Shown here: in pieces, positions 45,110 to 53,336 of the stretch
How the letters are laid out: the number at the start of each line of letters is the position of its first letter
How positions within the stretch are numbered: the stretch's first letter is position 1
Assembly (NCBI RefSeq): GCF_020439865.1
Contig: NZ_JAGRPF010000147.1
Span: forward strand, 1 to 64,000
Direction of reading: 5' to 3'
Origin: Prosthecobacter sp.
Lineage (GTDB): Bacteria; Verrucomicrobiota; Verrucomicrobiia; Verrucomicrobiales; Verrucomicrobiaceae
Length of the DNA: 64,000 bases
Program-made: the position numbers and the translations under genes
Notes under the pieces: generated by a model
The model's database searches: none
Seen by the model: the letters and a program-made list of their open reading frames with translations, nothing else
What the model was told of the DNA's origin: nothing

Positions 45110-46066
45110 ATGAACCTCGTCTCCAACGCCATCCGCTACTCGACCTACCTCCTCGCCATCGCGGGCGTGGTTGCCATGGGGTTCGTGCTGCAGACCATCC
45201 GCAGCCAGGAGTCGGCCATCCCGCCGCCGCCGGTCGCTCCGCCGCAGAAGGACGCGCCTGACAACATCGCCGCCACGGGCATTCTCGAAGCGAAGGATGA
45301 AAACATCGAGATCGGCGTGCCGGCTCCGGGTCTGGTCGAGGCGGTCAAGGTCGCCGTCAATCAGGTCGTCAAGGAGGGGGATCCGCTGCTCATCCTCGAC
45401 GATCGCGAGCTGCGCGCGGCATTGTTGAAGCTGAATGCCGCGGTTGTTGTGGCCGAGGCCAACAAGGCTGTCGCGCAGGCTGAGCAGGTCAAAATGCAGG
45501 ACATGCTCGACCGCCTGAAGTCCATCCCGGATCAGCGCGCGATCAGCCAGGACGACCTGCGCAACCGCACCAATGACGAGCGGGTGGCCAAGGCCCAGTT
45601 GCAGGCTGCCGAGGCCCAGCTCGCCGCCGCACAGGCGGATGTGAAGCAGACGCAGCTCCTCATCGACCGCCTCACCGTCAAAGCCCCGAAGTCCGGCACG
45701 ATCCTGCAGGTGAACATCCGCGCCGGCGAATACGCTTCCCCGCAGAACAAACAGCCCGCGCTTGTCCTCGGGGACATTTCCACGCTGCACGTGCGCGCCG
45801 ATGTCGATGAACAAAACGCCATGGGCGTCGCCCCCGGTCTTGATGCCAGTTTTTCCCTCAAGAGCGATTCCTCGAAGAAGTTTAAAGTGCAGTTCGTCCG
45901 CATCGAGCCCTACGTCATCCCCAAGGTCTCCCTCACCGGTGCGAGTACCGAACGCGTGGACACCCGCGTGCTCCAGGTCATCTACAAGCTCGACAAACCG
46001 CAGGATCAAAACCTCTACGTCGGGCAGCAGGTGGATGTGTTTATTCCGAGGAAGAAGCAGCTTTGA
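45110..46066 (+). CDS. HlyD/MacA-type membrane fusion (adaptor) protein
   Basis: 318 residues. One N-terminal transmembrane anchor (about 10-28), a Pro-rich stretch, a biotinyl-lipoyl half-motif (G-L-V-E-A-V-K-V-A-V-N-Q-V-V-K-E-G-D), a long coiled-coil hairpin (about 100-185, Ala/Gln/Lys-rich), the second lipoyl half (V-K-A-P-K-S-G-T-I-L-Q-V) and a beta-barrel domain. Such adaptors join inner-membrane transporters to outer-membrane channels. No ABC, RND or MFS partner is adjacent, so its pump is unknown. Confidence 0.88.
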   Translation: MNLVSNAIRYSTYLLAIAGVVAMGFVLQTIRSQESAIPPPPVAPPQKDAPDNIAATGILEAKDENIEIGVPAPGLVEAVKVAVNQVVKEGDPLLILDDRELRAALLKLNAAVVVAEANKAVAQAEQVKMQDMLDRLKSIPDQRAISQDDLRNRTNDERVAKAQLQAAEAQLAAAQADVKQTQLLIDRLTVKAPKSGTILQVNIRAGEYASPQNKQPALVLGDISTLHVRADVDEQNAMGVAPGLDASFSLKSDSSKKFKVQFVRIEPYVIPKVSLTGASTERVDTRVLQVIYKLDKPQDQNLYVGQQVDVFIPRKKQL

Positions 46067-46119
46067 TTTTGCCGTCGGCTGTCCGCCGCTTTGTCGTCTA
46101 AACGCCTTTTTCCATCGAG

Positions 46120-46419
46120 ATGAAAACCTGTTTGCTGTTCATCGTGAGCGTGATCGCCTCCTGCAGCCAAATCGACCAACGGGCCACCGAAGTTGAGATT
46201 GAGGCGGCTGCGAAACGAATTGCCGGCAAACATCTGCCATCGTCAGCGCAGCTTGCCTCGCGTCTGACGAAGGAAAGCGATGGTATTTGGCGGGTGCAGG
46301 TTCACCAGATTGATCCCAGGCACACGAATTGCGGCTGCATTTTGTTTGTGCCCGGAACGGGGAGGGAGATGCTCTTCAAACCGTCAGGCAGACTCATCAG
46401 CAATGTGGCCCTGCACTGA
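46120..46419 (+). CDS. Small putative lipoprotein
   Basis: 99 residues. Signal peptide with lipobox V-I-A-S-C at residue 15, then a small domain with two further Cys in N-C-G-C-I-L-F-V-P-G-T-G. No known domain. It is 53 bases after the adaptor gene in the same direction and may be cotranscribed. Confidence 0.6.
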   Translation: MKTCLLFIVSVIASCSQIDQRATEVEIEAAAKRIAGKHLPSSAQLASRLTKESDGIWRVQVHQIDPRHTNCGCILFVPGTGREMLFKPSGRLISNVALH

Positions 46420-46545
46420 CCTCAGACGAGGCGGCTGCATCCTGGTCGCTTTCCGTGTGTAAGAGTGAGGTTGCTGGGAGGGCAGAAGAACAAATTGAGT
46501 CCCCCGAAATCCCACGCATGAATGTCCGCCCCATTGATTTCGCCC

Positions 46546-47916
46546 ATGCATTACATTTCCACCCGCGGCCAGACGAAGCCGCATACGTTTTCTGAAGCCG
46601 TTGAAGCCGGACTGGCGCCGGATGGCGGGCTGTTTTTGCCGGACAATCTGCCCAGCATTGCTGACAAACTGACCGCCTGGTCGAAGCTGACGTATCCTGA
46701 ACTCGCGGCGGAGTTTTTCACGCTGTTCGCGCCGGAGATCAGCAACGCGGAGTGGCATCAGCTCACGGCGGAGGCCTACCGCCGTTTCGATTCACCGGAC
46801 GTGGCGCCGCTGAAGAAGATCACGGACAAAACTTATGTGCTGGAGCTGTTCCACGGCCCGACCCTCGCCTTCAAGGACTTCGCGCTGCAATTGCTCGGCC
46901 TGCTTTACAAGCGTCAGGTCGAGCACAGCGGCAAACGCCTCGCCGTGCTCGGTGCCACGTCCGGCGACACCGGTTCTGCGGCGATTCACGGCTGCATGGG
47001 GCAGGACGGCATCACCATTTTCATTCTGTATCCCAACGGACGCGTGGCGCCGCTGCAGGAGCGCCAGATGGCCTGCACGGGCGCGGACAATGTCTTCGCC
47101 ATTCCGGTTCCCGGAACGTTCGACGATGCGCAGCGAGTGGTGAAGGACACGTTTGGCGACACCGCCTTCGCGAACTCGGTGAACCTCTCCGCGGTAAACT
47201 CGATCAACATCGCCCGCGTGCTGGCGCAATGCGTCTATTACATCTGGGCGTCGTTGAAACTGCCTGAAGAAGTCAGGGCTACGGCCGAATACGTCGTGCC
47301 CACCGGTAACTTCGGCAACGTGCTCGCCGGCTGGCTGGCGCAGCAGACGGGCATGCCGGCGGGCGGTTTCCGCGTGGCGACGAATCAGAACGACATCCTG
47401 CATCGCTTCTTCACCTCGGGTGACTATCATCAGAGCGACGTGCATCCGAGCCATGCGCCGAGCATGGACATCCAGGCGGCGTCGAACTTTGAGCGCTTCC
47501 TCTATTACATCCTCGATCAGAATCCTCAGCGCGTGCGCGAGGTGATGACGCAGATCAAATCGGGCGCACCATTCAAGATCGACCTGCCGAAAACCTCGAT
47601 GCGCTCCACGCGCATGGACGATGCGCAGATCGAGCGCGTCATCGCGCAGATGTGGCAGGACTGGCAGTATGTGCTCGATCCGCACACCGCCTGCGCTTTC
47701 ACCGACATGGCGCAGGATCGCGTGAGCGTGGTGCTGTCCACGGCGAGCCCGGCGAAATTCCCCGACGTGGTCAAACAAGCCACCGGCAGCGAGCCGACGC
47801 ATCCAACACTCGAAGCGTTGAAGTCGAAGCCTTTGCAAACCTGGCCGCTTCCTGCTGACGTGGCCGAGGTGCAGGCGTTCATTCGGAAACACATAAGTCA
47901 CGGAACGAATCCTTGA
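46546..47916 (+). CDS. thrC: Threonine synthase
   Basis: PLP enzyme converting O-phosphohomoserine to threonine. It has 456 residues with the N-terminus Y-I-S-T-R-G and the PLP Lys110 in T-L-A-F-K-D-F-A-L-Q. Further motifs are L-G-A-T-S-G-D-T-G-S-A-A, the phosphate loop P-T-G-N-F-G-N-V-L-A-G and the P-S-M-D-I-Q-A-A-S-N-F-E-R block. This is the longer (class with extended C-terminus) form. A Met 8 codons upstream is possible, but 46546 gives the typical start. The 126-base gap before it shows nothing I can name. Confidence 0.96.
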   Translation: MHYISTRGQTKPHTFSEAVEAGLAPDGGLFLPDNLPSIADKLTAWSKLTYPELAAEFFTLFAPEISNAEWHQLTAEAYRRFDSPDVAPLKKITDKTYVLELFHGPTLAFKDFALQLLGLLYKRQVEHSGKRLAVLGATSGDTGSAAIHGCMGQDGITIFILYPNGRVAPLQERQMACTGADNVFAIPVPGTFDDAQRVVKDTFGDTAFANSVNLSAVNSINIARVLAQCVYYIWASLKLPEEVRATAEYVVPTGNFGNVLAGWLAQQTGMPAGGFRVATNQNDILHRFFTSGDYHQSDVHPSHAPSMDIQAASNFERFLYYILDQNPQRVREVMTQIKSGAPFKIDLPKTSMRSTRMDDAQIERVIAQMWQDWQYVLDPHTACAFTDMAQDRVSVVLSTASPAKFPDVVKQATGSEPTHPTLEALKSKPLQTWPLPADVAEVQAFIRKHISHGTNP

Positions 47917-47942
47917 CGTTCTCGGCAGGGGCTTGGTTTAAT
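47913..47942 (+). promoter_or_regulatory. Sigma-70-like promoter for the 47959 gene
   Basis: TTGACG (47913-47918) and TTTAAT (47937-47942) are separated by 18 bases, each 5 of 6 matches to consensus. The -35 box overlaps the thrC stop. Transcription would start about 10 bases before the ATG, leaving a very short leader. Confidence 0.5.
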
Positions 47943-47958
47943 CCCATAAAGACATCTC

Positions 47959-48537
47959 ATGAACCTGCTGCCCCTATCCTTCGACGTCACCGGCCTGCTG
48001 GACCTCTCCCCCTACCTGACCAAGGGCAGCGACACCGGCAACGGCGTCACGCTCATGATCGGTGACATGTACTCCTGGGGTCTTCTCGGTGGCGGGCCGT
48101 TGCTGATCCTGGCGGCCCTGATGCTGGTGAAGATCATGTATGCGCGGGTGAAGTTCTTCGCCCTCGAGTACGGCAATGGTGGTTTCTTCGGCCGCGTCAG
48201 GGCGATCGCTCCTTTCATCACCTTGGGGACCGCCTTGTTTCTGGTCGGAGTGGCCGCGCTCTGGATCGGCTGGCAGGTTCTCGGCTACTCCGTGACGGTC
48301 AATGCCAAAGGAGTCACTGAGACGACGCAGGAACAGACGATTCACTATGAGTGGGCCGATGCCACCGGCGCCTCGAAGCGCGTCAAGTCCACCGAGTTTT
48401 GGGTGACCTTCGCCAAGGACGGCCGCAAGTGCCGCGTGGATTTCCAGCAGCGTTTCATTGGTGAAAAGGTTCAGGACAAGGCGATCGAGATCGTCGAAAA
48501 CGCGCTGCTCTATTCCAAGGTGCCGCGGCTCGAGTAG
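47959..48537 (+). CDS. Membrane protein of unknown function
   Basis: 192 residues. Two clear transmembrane segments (about 38-58, L-L-G-G-G-P-L-L-I-L-A-A-L-M; and about 85-112, F-I-T-L-G-T-A-L-F-L-V-G-V-A-A-L), then a soluble C-terminal domain (about 113-192) with beta strands resembling a small PH-like fold (V-N-A-K-G-V-T-E-T ... E-F-W-V-T-F-A-K-D-G-R-K). No family recognised. Converges on argA with a 6-base gap. Confidence 0.7.
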   Translation: MNLLPLSFDVTGLLDLSPYLTKGSDTGNGVTLMIGDMYSWGLLGGGPLLILAALMLVKIMYARVKFFALEYGNGGFFGRVRAIAPFITLGTALFLVGVAALWIGWQVLGYSVTVNAKGVTETTQEQTIHYEWADATGASKRVKSTEFWVTFAKDGRKCRVDFQQRFIGEKVQDKAIEIVENALLYSKVPRLE

Positions 48538-48543
48538 CCGGCG

Positions 48544-49872
48544 TTACTTGAGCGCCTTGACCAGCACCTTCGAGTTTCGGCCGCTCTTGTCGTACTTTTC
48601 GCGGCGGCTGAGCGGCAGGGCGCTCGGATCGGTCACGGTGTAACCCATCTTCTCCTCAAAAAAGCGGAAGGCCTGTGTACTGAGAGCCACGATGACTTCG
48701 CAGCCGCGCTGTTTCGCCGTCTCCTCGGCAAAGGCCACGAGCTTGCGGCCATGATTCTTGTTCTTGTGCGAGCGGCGGACGAACAGACAGGCCAGTTCGG
48801 CGATCTTCCGCCCGTCCTCCTCGTAGGTGTGCACGGCCACGGAACCGATGGGGTTGCCGTCGAGCTCGAGCACGAAGAAGTCTTTGATCTTCGACTGAAT
48901 CTGATCGCGTGACCGCGGCACGAGCGCCGCCTCATCCATGCTCTGCTGCATCATGGAGAGGAGTTCGGGCACGTCGGAGGAACGGGCCTTGCGGATCTGC
49001 TGGTAGTCGTCGGCATGAATCATCGTGCCGACGCCTTCATTGGAGAACAACTCGGCCAGCAGCGCCTCGTCCTGCGTTCCGTCGACGATGTGGACGCGCG
49101 GCACGCCTTCCTGGCAGGCCAGCGCGGCATAGCGCAGCTTCGAGAGCATGCTCACATCCTGCTTCGTATCCTTCTTCTTGTACATCTCCCGCGCCTCGGC
49201 CACGGAGATCTGGGCCAGCCGCGTGCCGTCCGCGTTCGTAAGGCCGGATTCGGCGACAAAGATGACTTTCGCAGCCTGCAGCGCGATGGCGACCTCGACG
49301 GCAACGGCGTCGGAGTTCAGCCGCAGCGTGGTGCCTTTGCCGTCATAGCCGAGCGGGGGAAGAATGGGAATGATGTCCGCCTTCAGCAGCGAGCGCAGCG
49401 ATTCTTCATCGACACGTTCGATGCGGCCCGTGAACTGCTGATCCACGCCGTCGATGACCCCGGCTGGGTGAACGGCGAGCGCGTTGGAAACGGCCACGGG
49501 CATCTCCAGCGCGGTCAGATCGGCGATGAGATCGCTGCACTGGTGCATGATCGCGTCCACGGCGATCTCGATGCCCGCGGAATCGGTGAGCCCCATGCCG
49601 TCATCATTGTAGAGCGTGATGCCGCGTTTGGCCGCAAGCGCACGAACCTGGGCGCGTGCGCCGAACACGAGCACGACCTCGATGTTCAGCGACTGCAGCA
49701 CCGCCACGTCCTGGAGAATGCTGGCGAAGCCGGGCTGCGTCATGAGCGCGCCATCAAAGGCGATCACGAAAACACGCTGCCGGAACTGCGGCACGTAGCG
49801 CAGGATGCCGCGCAAATCTTCGAAGCGTTGCTGGGGTTTGGTGGGGTCGTTGTTCAAGGTCGTAGCTATCAA
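48544..49872 (-). CDS. argA: N-acetylglutamate synthase, TTG start
   Basis: First step of arginine synthesis. It has 442 residues, close to E. coli ArgA. An amino-acid kinase-like domain (about 30-280, V-V-L-V-F-G-A-R-A-Q and the L-R-L-N-S-D-A-V-A region) is followed by a GNAT acetyltransferase (about 295-440) with V-R-R-S-H-K-N-K-N-H-G-R-K-L as the acetyl-CoA loop. The start is TTG at 49872, overlapping the TGA of the upstream 92-residue gene (TTGA). The kinase-like half probably senses arginine. It is unlinked to argCJBDF, about 22 kb away. Confidence 0.93.
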   Translation of the reverse strand: MIATTLNNDPTKPQQRFEDLRGILRYVPQFRQRVFVIAFDGALMTQPGFASILQDVAVLQSLNIEVVLVFGARAQVRALAAKRGITLYNDDGMGLTDSAGIEIAVDAIMHQCSDLIADLTALEMPVAVSNALAVHPAGVIDGVDQQFTGRIERVDEESLRSLLKADIIPILPPLGYDGKGTTLRLNSDAVAVEVAIALQAAKVIFVAESGLTNADGTRLAQISVAEAREMYKKKDTKQDVSMLSKLRYAALACQEGVPRVHIVDGTQDEALLAELFSNEGVGTMIHADDYQQIRKARSSDVPELLSMMQQSMDEAALVPRSRDQIQSKIKDFFVLELDGNPIGSVAVHTYEEDGRKIAELACLFVRRSHKNKNHGRKLVAFAEETAKQRGCEVIVALSTQAFRFFEEKMGYTVTDPSALPLSRREKYDKSGRNSKVLVKALK

Positions 49873-50147
49873 GATAGCACAACTGCGGCGATCTCATCCC
49901 AAAGTTTGTCGATCTCCTTCGGCCCATGCGACGGCTTGCCGGCTTTCGAGAACCAGTAGTCCGCGTTCCATTGATCTCCCTCGATCACATGCAGCAGGGC
50001 ATGAATCCACGAGCCCATCTTGGTGTGGATGTCCTGTGCGATGTTGTGCGCGGAATCCCAGTCGCCATTTTTTACATGCCAGAGAGCGTGGGCCTCGGGC
50101 GAGAGGCCCGAGGGATCTTTGAGAGCCTGGAGTTCGGCGGGGGACAT
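49869..50147 (-). CDS. Small conserved-looking protein coupled to argA
   Basis: 92 residues, His/Trp-rich, with an internal repeated theme: A-L-W-H-V-K-N-G-D-W-D-S-A-H and A-L-L-H-V-I-E-G-D-Q-W-N-A-D-Y-W. This suggests two helix-turn units, perhaps TPR-like, with His and Asp available for metal. No signal or membrane segment. The stop overlaps the argA TTG start. I recall similar short proteins in Verrucomicrobia, but none with a known function. Confidence 0.7.
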   Translation of the reverse strand: MSPAELQALKDPSGLSPEAHALWHVKNGDWDSAHNIAQDIHTKMGSWIHALLHVIEGDQWNADYWFSKAGKPSHGPKEIDKLWDEIAAVVLS

Positions 50148-50152
50148 GGCAA

Positions 50153-50214
50153 AATGACGAGGGCGATTTTAGAATGACGAAGGCATTCCACGTTCGTCAT
50201 TCCGGCGAAGCCGG
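50153..50214. terminator. Repeat-built hairpins after the MFS gene
   Basis: GAATGACGAA (50172-50181) pairs perfectly with TTCGTCATTC (50193-50202) around an 11-nt loop. Directly next to it, CCGGC-GAA-GCCGG (50202-50214) forms a second small hairpin touching the MFS stop codon. Another AATGACGA lies at 50153-50160. Position suggests termination of MFS transcription on the minus strand. The words belong to the GAATGACGAA repeat family. Confidence 0.5.
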
Positions 50215-51600
50215 TCAATCATCCTCAGGCAGCGGTTTGCCCTTGGTCTCAGGAGCAAACGGCAGAATGCAGATGCCCATGAGGAAGATGACGCACATGG
50301 TCATGGCGGCGTAGCGCAGCGGCAGCGCCGGATCCTGTGTGGCAAACTTGCCGTAGATGCCTGCGGTGAGCGTGGCGGAGAAGAAGCTGCCGCCGGCCGC
50401 GGCAAAGCGTCCAAGATTGTAGCAGAAGCTGGTGCCCGTGCTGCGCAGCTTGCTGGGGAAGAGCTCCGGCAGGTAGATGGCGAAACCGGCGAACACGCTC
50501 AGCTGCACGGCGCCCATGAAGAACATCATCCAGCGTGCGGCGATCGGGTCGCTCATCTTCCAATAGACGAGGAAGGTCACGACAAGCGCGGCGCTGAAGC
50601 CGAGGAAGAAAGCGAGGCGGCGGCCCATTTTGGCCACATTGGTAAACAAGGTCATGCCGACAGCGGCTCCCAGCATGTTCCAAAGATAGGCCACGGAGAT
50701 CGCATGATTGACCTCGGCGGCGATTTGGTCGGCCGCGATGCCGGCTTTTTCAAAGTGCTGCCGGAAGACGACCTTCTGCAGGTCCACGGCGTACTCGCCG
50801 ATGGCCCAGAGACCAATGACACCCGTGCTGGCGATGACAGCGCCGACGAGGAGGTTCTTCCGCCAGTGCGCGCTGGCGAGAAGGCCGGCATACGGTGCAA
50901 AGATGCTGCCCTTCGGAAGCTGGTCGGTGTCTTTCAGGTGTTGCCACGCGTCAGGTTCCTTCAGGTATTTCCGGGTGAAGATGATCATCAGCGCAGGTGC
51001 CGCTCCGATGAGGAACATCCAGCGCCAGCCGGATCCGGCATGAATCGTGCCGCTGGCTTCAAGGGAGTCGATGCCGATTTTGGCGAAGCCCGCGGCGAGG
51101 TTGCCGATGGTGGAGAGAATCTGCAGCAGCCCCAGACACTGGGTGCGTGCGCCATTCGGAACGGTTTCCGCGATCAAGGACACTGCGAGACCGAACACGC
51201 CGCCCACACCCACGCCCGTCAGGAAGCGGAAGATGGTGAAGTCCGTTTGAGTGCGGCTGAAATAGCTCAGGCCGGTGAAAGCGGAATAGATCAAAATCGT
51301 CAGGGTCAGCATCCTGGCCCGGCCATATTTGTCTCCCAGTGCACCGAAGGTCAGACCACCCACGCCCCAGCCGATGAGGAAGCAGGCCGTCACGATTTTG
51401 CCGAATGCCTGCAGGTCAGGGCTTGTCGGAGGCAGTTTCATCAGTTCGACGAGCGCGGGCACGCGTGCGAGCGAAAACAGACGCTGATCGAGGCAGTCAA
51501 AAAACCATGCAGCAGAGGCCACAATCAGAACAAACCAATGGTAGCCGTTCATCTGTTTGTACCAAGGCGCGTTCGAGTCGGGAATGGTCGGAGTGCTCAT
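50215..51600 (-). CDS. Major facilitator superfamily transporter
   Basis: 461 residues with about 12 transmembrane segments. The loop between segments 2 and 3 has the MFS signature G-A-L-G-D-K-Y-G-R-A-R, and D-C-L-D-Q-R-L in the first segment is reminiscent of the sugar phosphate/aromatic acid symporter group. A second motif (F-L-T-G-V-G-V-G-G-V-F-G) marks segment 4. The substrate is unknown. A PfkB sugar kinase is divergently transcribed 70 bases away, hinting at sugar uptake. Confidence 0.88.
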   Translation of the reverse strand: MSTPTIPDSNAPWYKQMNGYHWFVLIVASAAWFFDCLDQRLFSLARVPALVELMKLPPTSPDLQAFGKIVTACFLIGWGVGGLTFGALGDKYGRARMLTLTILIYSAFTGLSYFSRTQTDFTIFRFLTGVGVGGVFGLAVSLIAETVPNGARTQCLGLLQILSTIGNLAAGFAKIGIDSLEASGTIHAGSGWRWMFLIGAAPALMIIFTRKYLKEPDAWQHLKDTDQLPKGSIFAPYAGLLASAHWRKNLLVGAVIASTGVIGLWAIGEYAVDLQKVVFRQHFEKAGIAADQIAAEVNHAISVAYLWNMLGAAVGMTLFTNVAKMGRRLAFFLGFSAALVVTFLVYWKMSDPIAARWMMFFMGAVQLSVFAGFAIYLPELFPSKLRSTGTSFCYNLGRFAAAGGSFFSATLTAGIYGKFATQDPALPLRYAAMTMCVIFLMGICILPFAPETKGKPLPEDD

Positions 51601-51670
51601 GAGAAGCGCGGATGTTGAATGACATGGCGGGAGATGACAATCACGAAATCACGTTAATCATGCCCGTGTC

Positions 51671-52561
51671 ATGGCAGCCGCTTCTTTCAATGTTATCGGC
51701 ATCGGTGCGGCCACGCTCGATGCGCTCTCGATTGTCCCTGAGTTCCGCGCGGACGAGCACGTGACGCAGGCGCTTGCACACGTCGAGGAAGGCGGCGGTC
51801 CCGTGGCAACGGCGTTGTGCGTGCTCGCAGCAGGCGGACATCGTTGTGTGTTGATTGATCGCTGCGGTGACGATGTGACGGGACGGAGAATCCGTGCTGG
51901 CCTGGAGGAATTCGGAGTGGACGCCTCTCATGTGCGCGTGATGCCGGGAGCACGCTCTGCGAGCGCGAGCATTCTGGTGCGTCAGAGTGATGGAGCCCGC
52001 CAGATTGTCTATGTGCCGTCCACGGCGGGTGAGCCTGCGCCCGATGAGGTGGATGCATCGCTATTCACTCACGCGCGACTGCTTCATCTCAACGGCCGCC
52101 ACGAAGCTGCCGCACGTCATGCGGCGGGGCTCGCTCAGCAGCACGGGGTGTCCATCTCCTTTGACGGTGGCGCGGGCCGATGGCGGGAATCTTTGCGTGA
52201 TCTCGTCGATGCGAGCCATATCCGCATCGTGGCTCGTGAATTCGCGGAACGATGCACGGGAGCGAGTGATTTGCAGGAGATGGCTGCGGCGTTGCTGCAG
52301 CCGCCTGCGCAGATCGTGGTAATCACCGTCGGCTCGGGGGGCAGTCACGTTTGGACTTCGAAGGGGGCTCATTTCCATCAGCCGGCCTGCGCATGCCTTG
52401 TGACCGACACGACGGGTTGTGGCGATGTTTTCCACGGATGGTTTCTGCATGGCTGGCTCAAAGGCGATGCCGTGGAACAATGCGCGGCGGTCGCCGGCCG
52501 CCAGGCGGCGTTGACGGCCGAAAAACTGGGCGGTCGCCATACCCTGCGGCTGAAACTTTGA
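51671..52561 (+). CDS. PfkB family sugar/nucleoside kinase
   Basis: 296 residues. Ribokinase fold: substrate-binding G-G-G-P-V-A-T-A near residue 45, D-R-C-G-D-D-V-T-G, and the C-terminal anion-hole/catalytic motif D-T-T-G-C-G-D-V-F-H-G with the catalytic Asp. Cys replaces the more common Ala in T-G-A-G-D. The substrate is unclear; sulfofructose and ribose kinases look similar. The MFS gene is divergent. The last codon and stop lie in a TTGAACTTT-type repeat. Confidence 0.85.
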   Translation: MAAASFNVIGIGAATLDALSIVPEFRADEHVTQALAHVEEGGGPVATALCVLAAGGHRCVLIDRCGDDVTGRRIRAGLEEFGVDASHVRVMPGARSASASILVRQSDGARQIVYVPSTAGEPAPDEVDASLFTHARLLHLNGRHEAAARHAAGLAQQHGVSISFDGGAGRWRESLRDLVDASHIRIVAREFAERCTGASDLQEMAAALLQPPAQIVVITVGSGGSHVWTSKGAHFHQPACACLVTDTTGCGDVFHGWFLHGWLKGDAVEQCAAVAGRQAALTAEKLGGRHTLRLKL

Positions 52562-52582
52562 AGCTTGAACATTGAACTTTGG
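52551..52582. repeat. TTGAACTTT-type repeat overlapping the pfkB-like gene end
   Basis: Words TGAAACTTTGAAG, GCTTGAAC and ATTGAACTTT follow one another, covering the stop codon (52559-52561) and continuing into the gap. The same type of word makes the hairpin after kdsD (3597-3648). Confidence 0.55.
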
Positions 52583-52604
52583 CAGTGAGGCAGTAAACAG
52601 ACGC

Positions 52605-53333
52605 ATGCGCAGAAACGTCGTATTATTCCTGCCGTTGATTCTCGCCTTCGTCGTTGTGGCCTGCGCCACCTATGACGGCTCGCGCATCGCACGTTGGGAG
52701 GCGCGATTTCGCCCAGTGTCTCCCGGTGCCATGACGCCGGATCAGCTGCTCGCCGAGGCACGGGTGAAGCTCGACATCATTCCCTCCGGCACGGTGGGCC
52801 GTCGCTACTATCGGCCGATGAAGCCGCGCTACATCACCATCCACAGCACGCAGAACTACACGGGCAACGCGTACAATCATGCGCTCGCGTTGAAACGTGG
52901 CGCCTTGCGCGCTCCGAAGCGCAAGGGGGGCAATCGCATCGGCTATCTCACCTGGCACTTCACCGTGCAGGATGACATCGCCATCCAGCATCTGCCCTGC
53001 CGGGAGCAAGGCGAGCACGCCGACTTCGACGGCCCCGGCAACAATTACAGCATCGGCATCGAGATGTGCGAGCACAATGGCAACGACCTCGCTATGACCA
53101 TCGACCGCACCGCGCGTCTAGCCGCGTATCTCATGCGTGCGTATGACATTCCGCTCAGCCATGTGGTTCCGCACTACCACTGGCCGCGCGCCGGGGTAAG
53201 CCCGGCACACAAGGACTGTCCGCACTTCCTGCTGGAGCGCGGACGTCCGGGCCACACATGGCAGTGGTTCCTCAACCGCGTCAATTTTCATTACAGCCGC
53301 ATGTTGCCAGGACCTGCCACACCACTTGGGTGA
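52605..53333 (+). CDS. N-acetylmuramoyl-L-alanine amidase, lipoprotein
   Basis: Cleaves the amide between muramic acid and the peptide stem. It has 242 residues: signal peptide with lipobox V-V-A-C (about residue 19), then an Amidase_2/PGRP domain. Zn ligands: His in I-T-I-H-S-T, His in V-V-P-H-Y-H-W, and the Cys/Asp position in H-K-D-C-P. Y-L-T-W-H-F-T-V-Q-D-D and S-I-G-I-E-M-C complete the pattern. The outer-membrane or periplasmic location fits murein recycling. The ATG at 52605 starts the signal peptide; the open frame upstream is not signal-like. Confidence 0.92.
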   Translation: MRRNVVLFLPLILAFVVVACATYDGSRIARWEARFRPVSPGAMTPDQLLAEARVKLDIIPSGTVGRRYYRPMKPRYITIHSTQNYTGNAYNHALALKRGALRAPKRKGGNRIGYLTWHFTVQDDIAIQHLPCREQGEHADFDGPGNNYSIGIEMCEHNGNDLAMTIDRTARLAAYLMRAYDIPLSHVVPHYHWPRAGVSPAHKDCPHFLLERGRPGHTWQWFLNRVNFHYSRMLPGPATPLG

Positions 53334-53336
53334 GCC

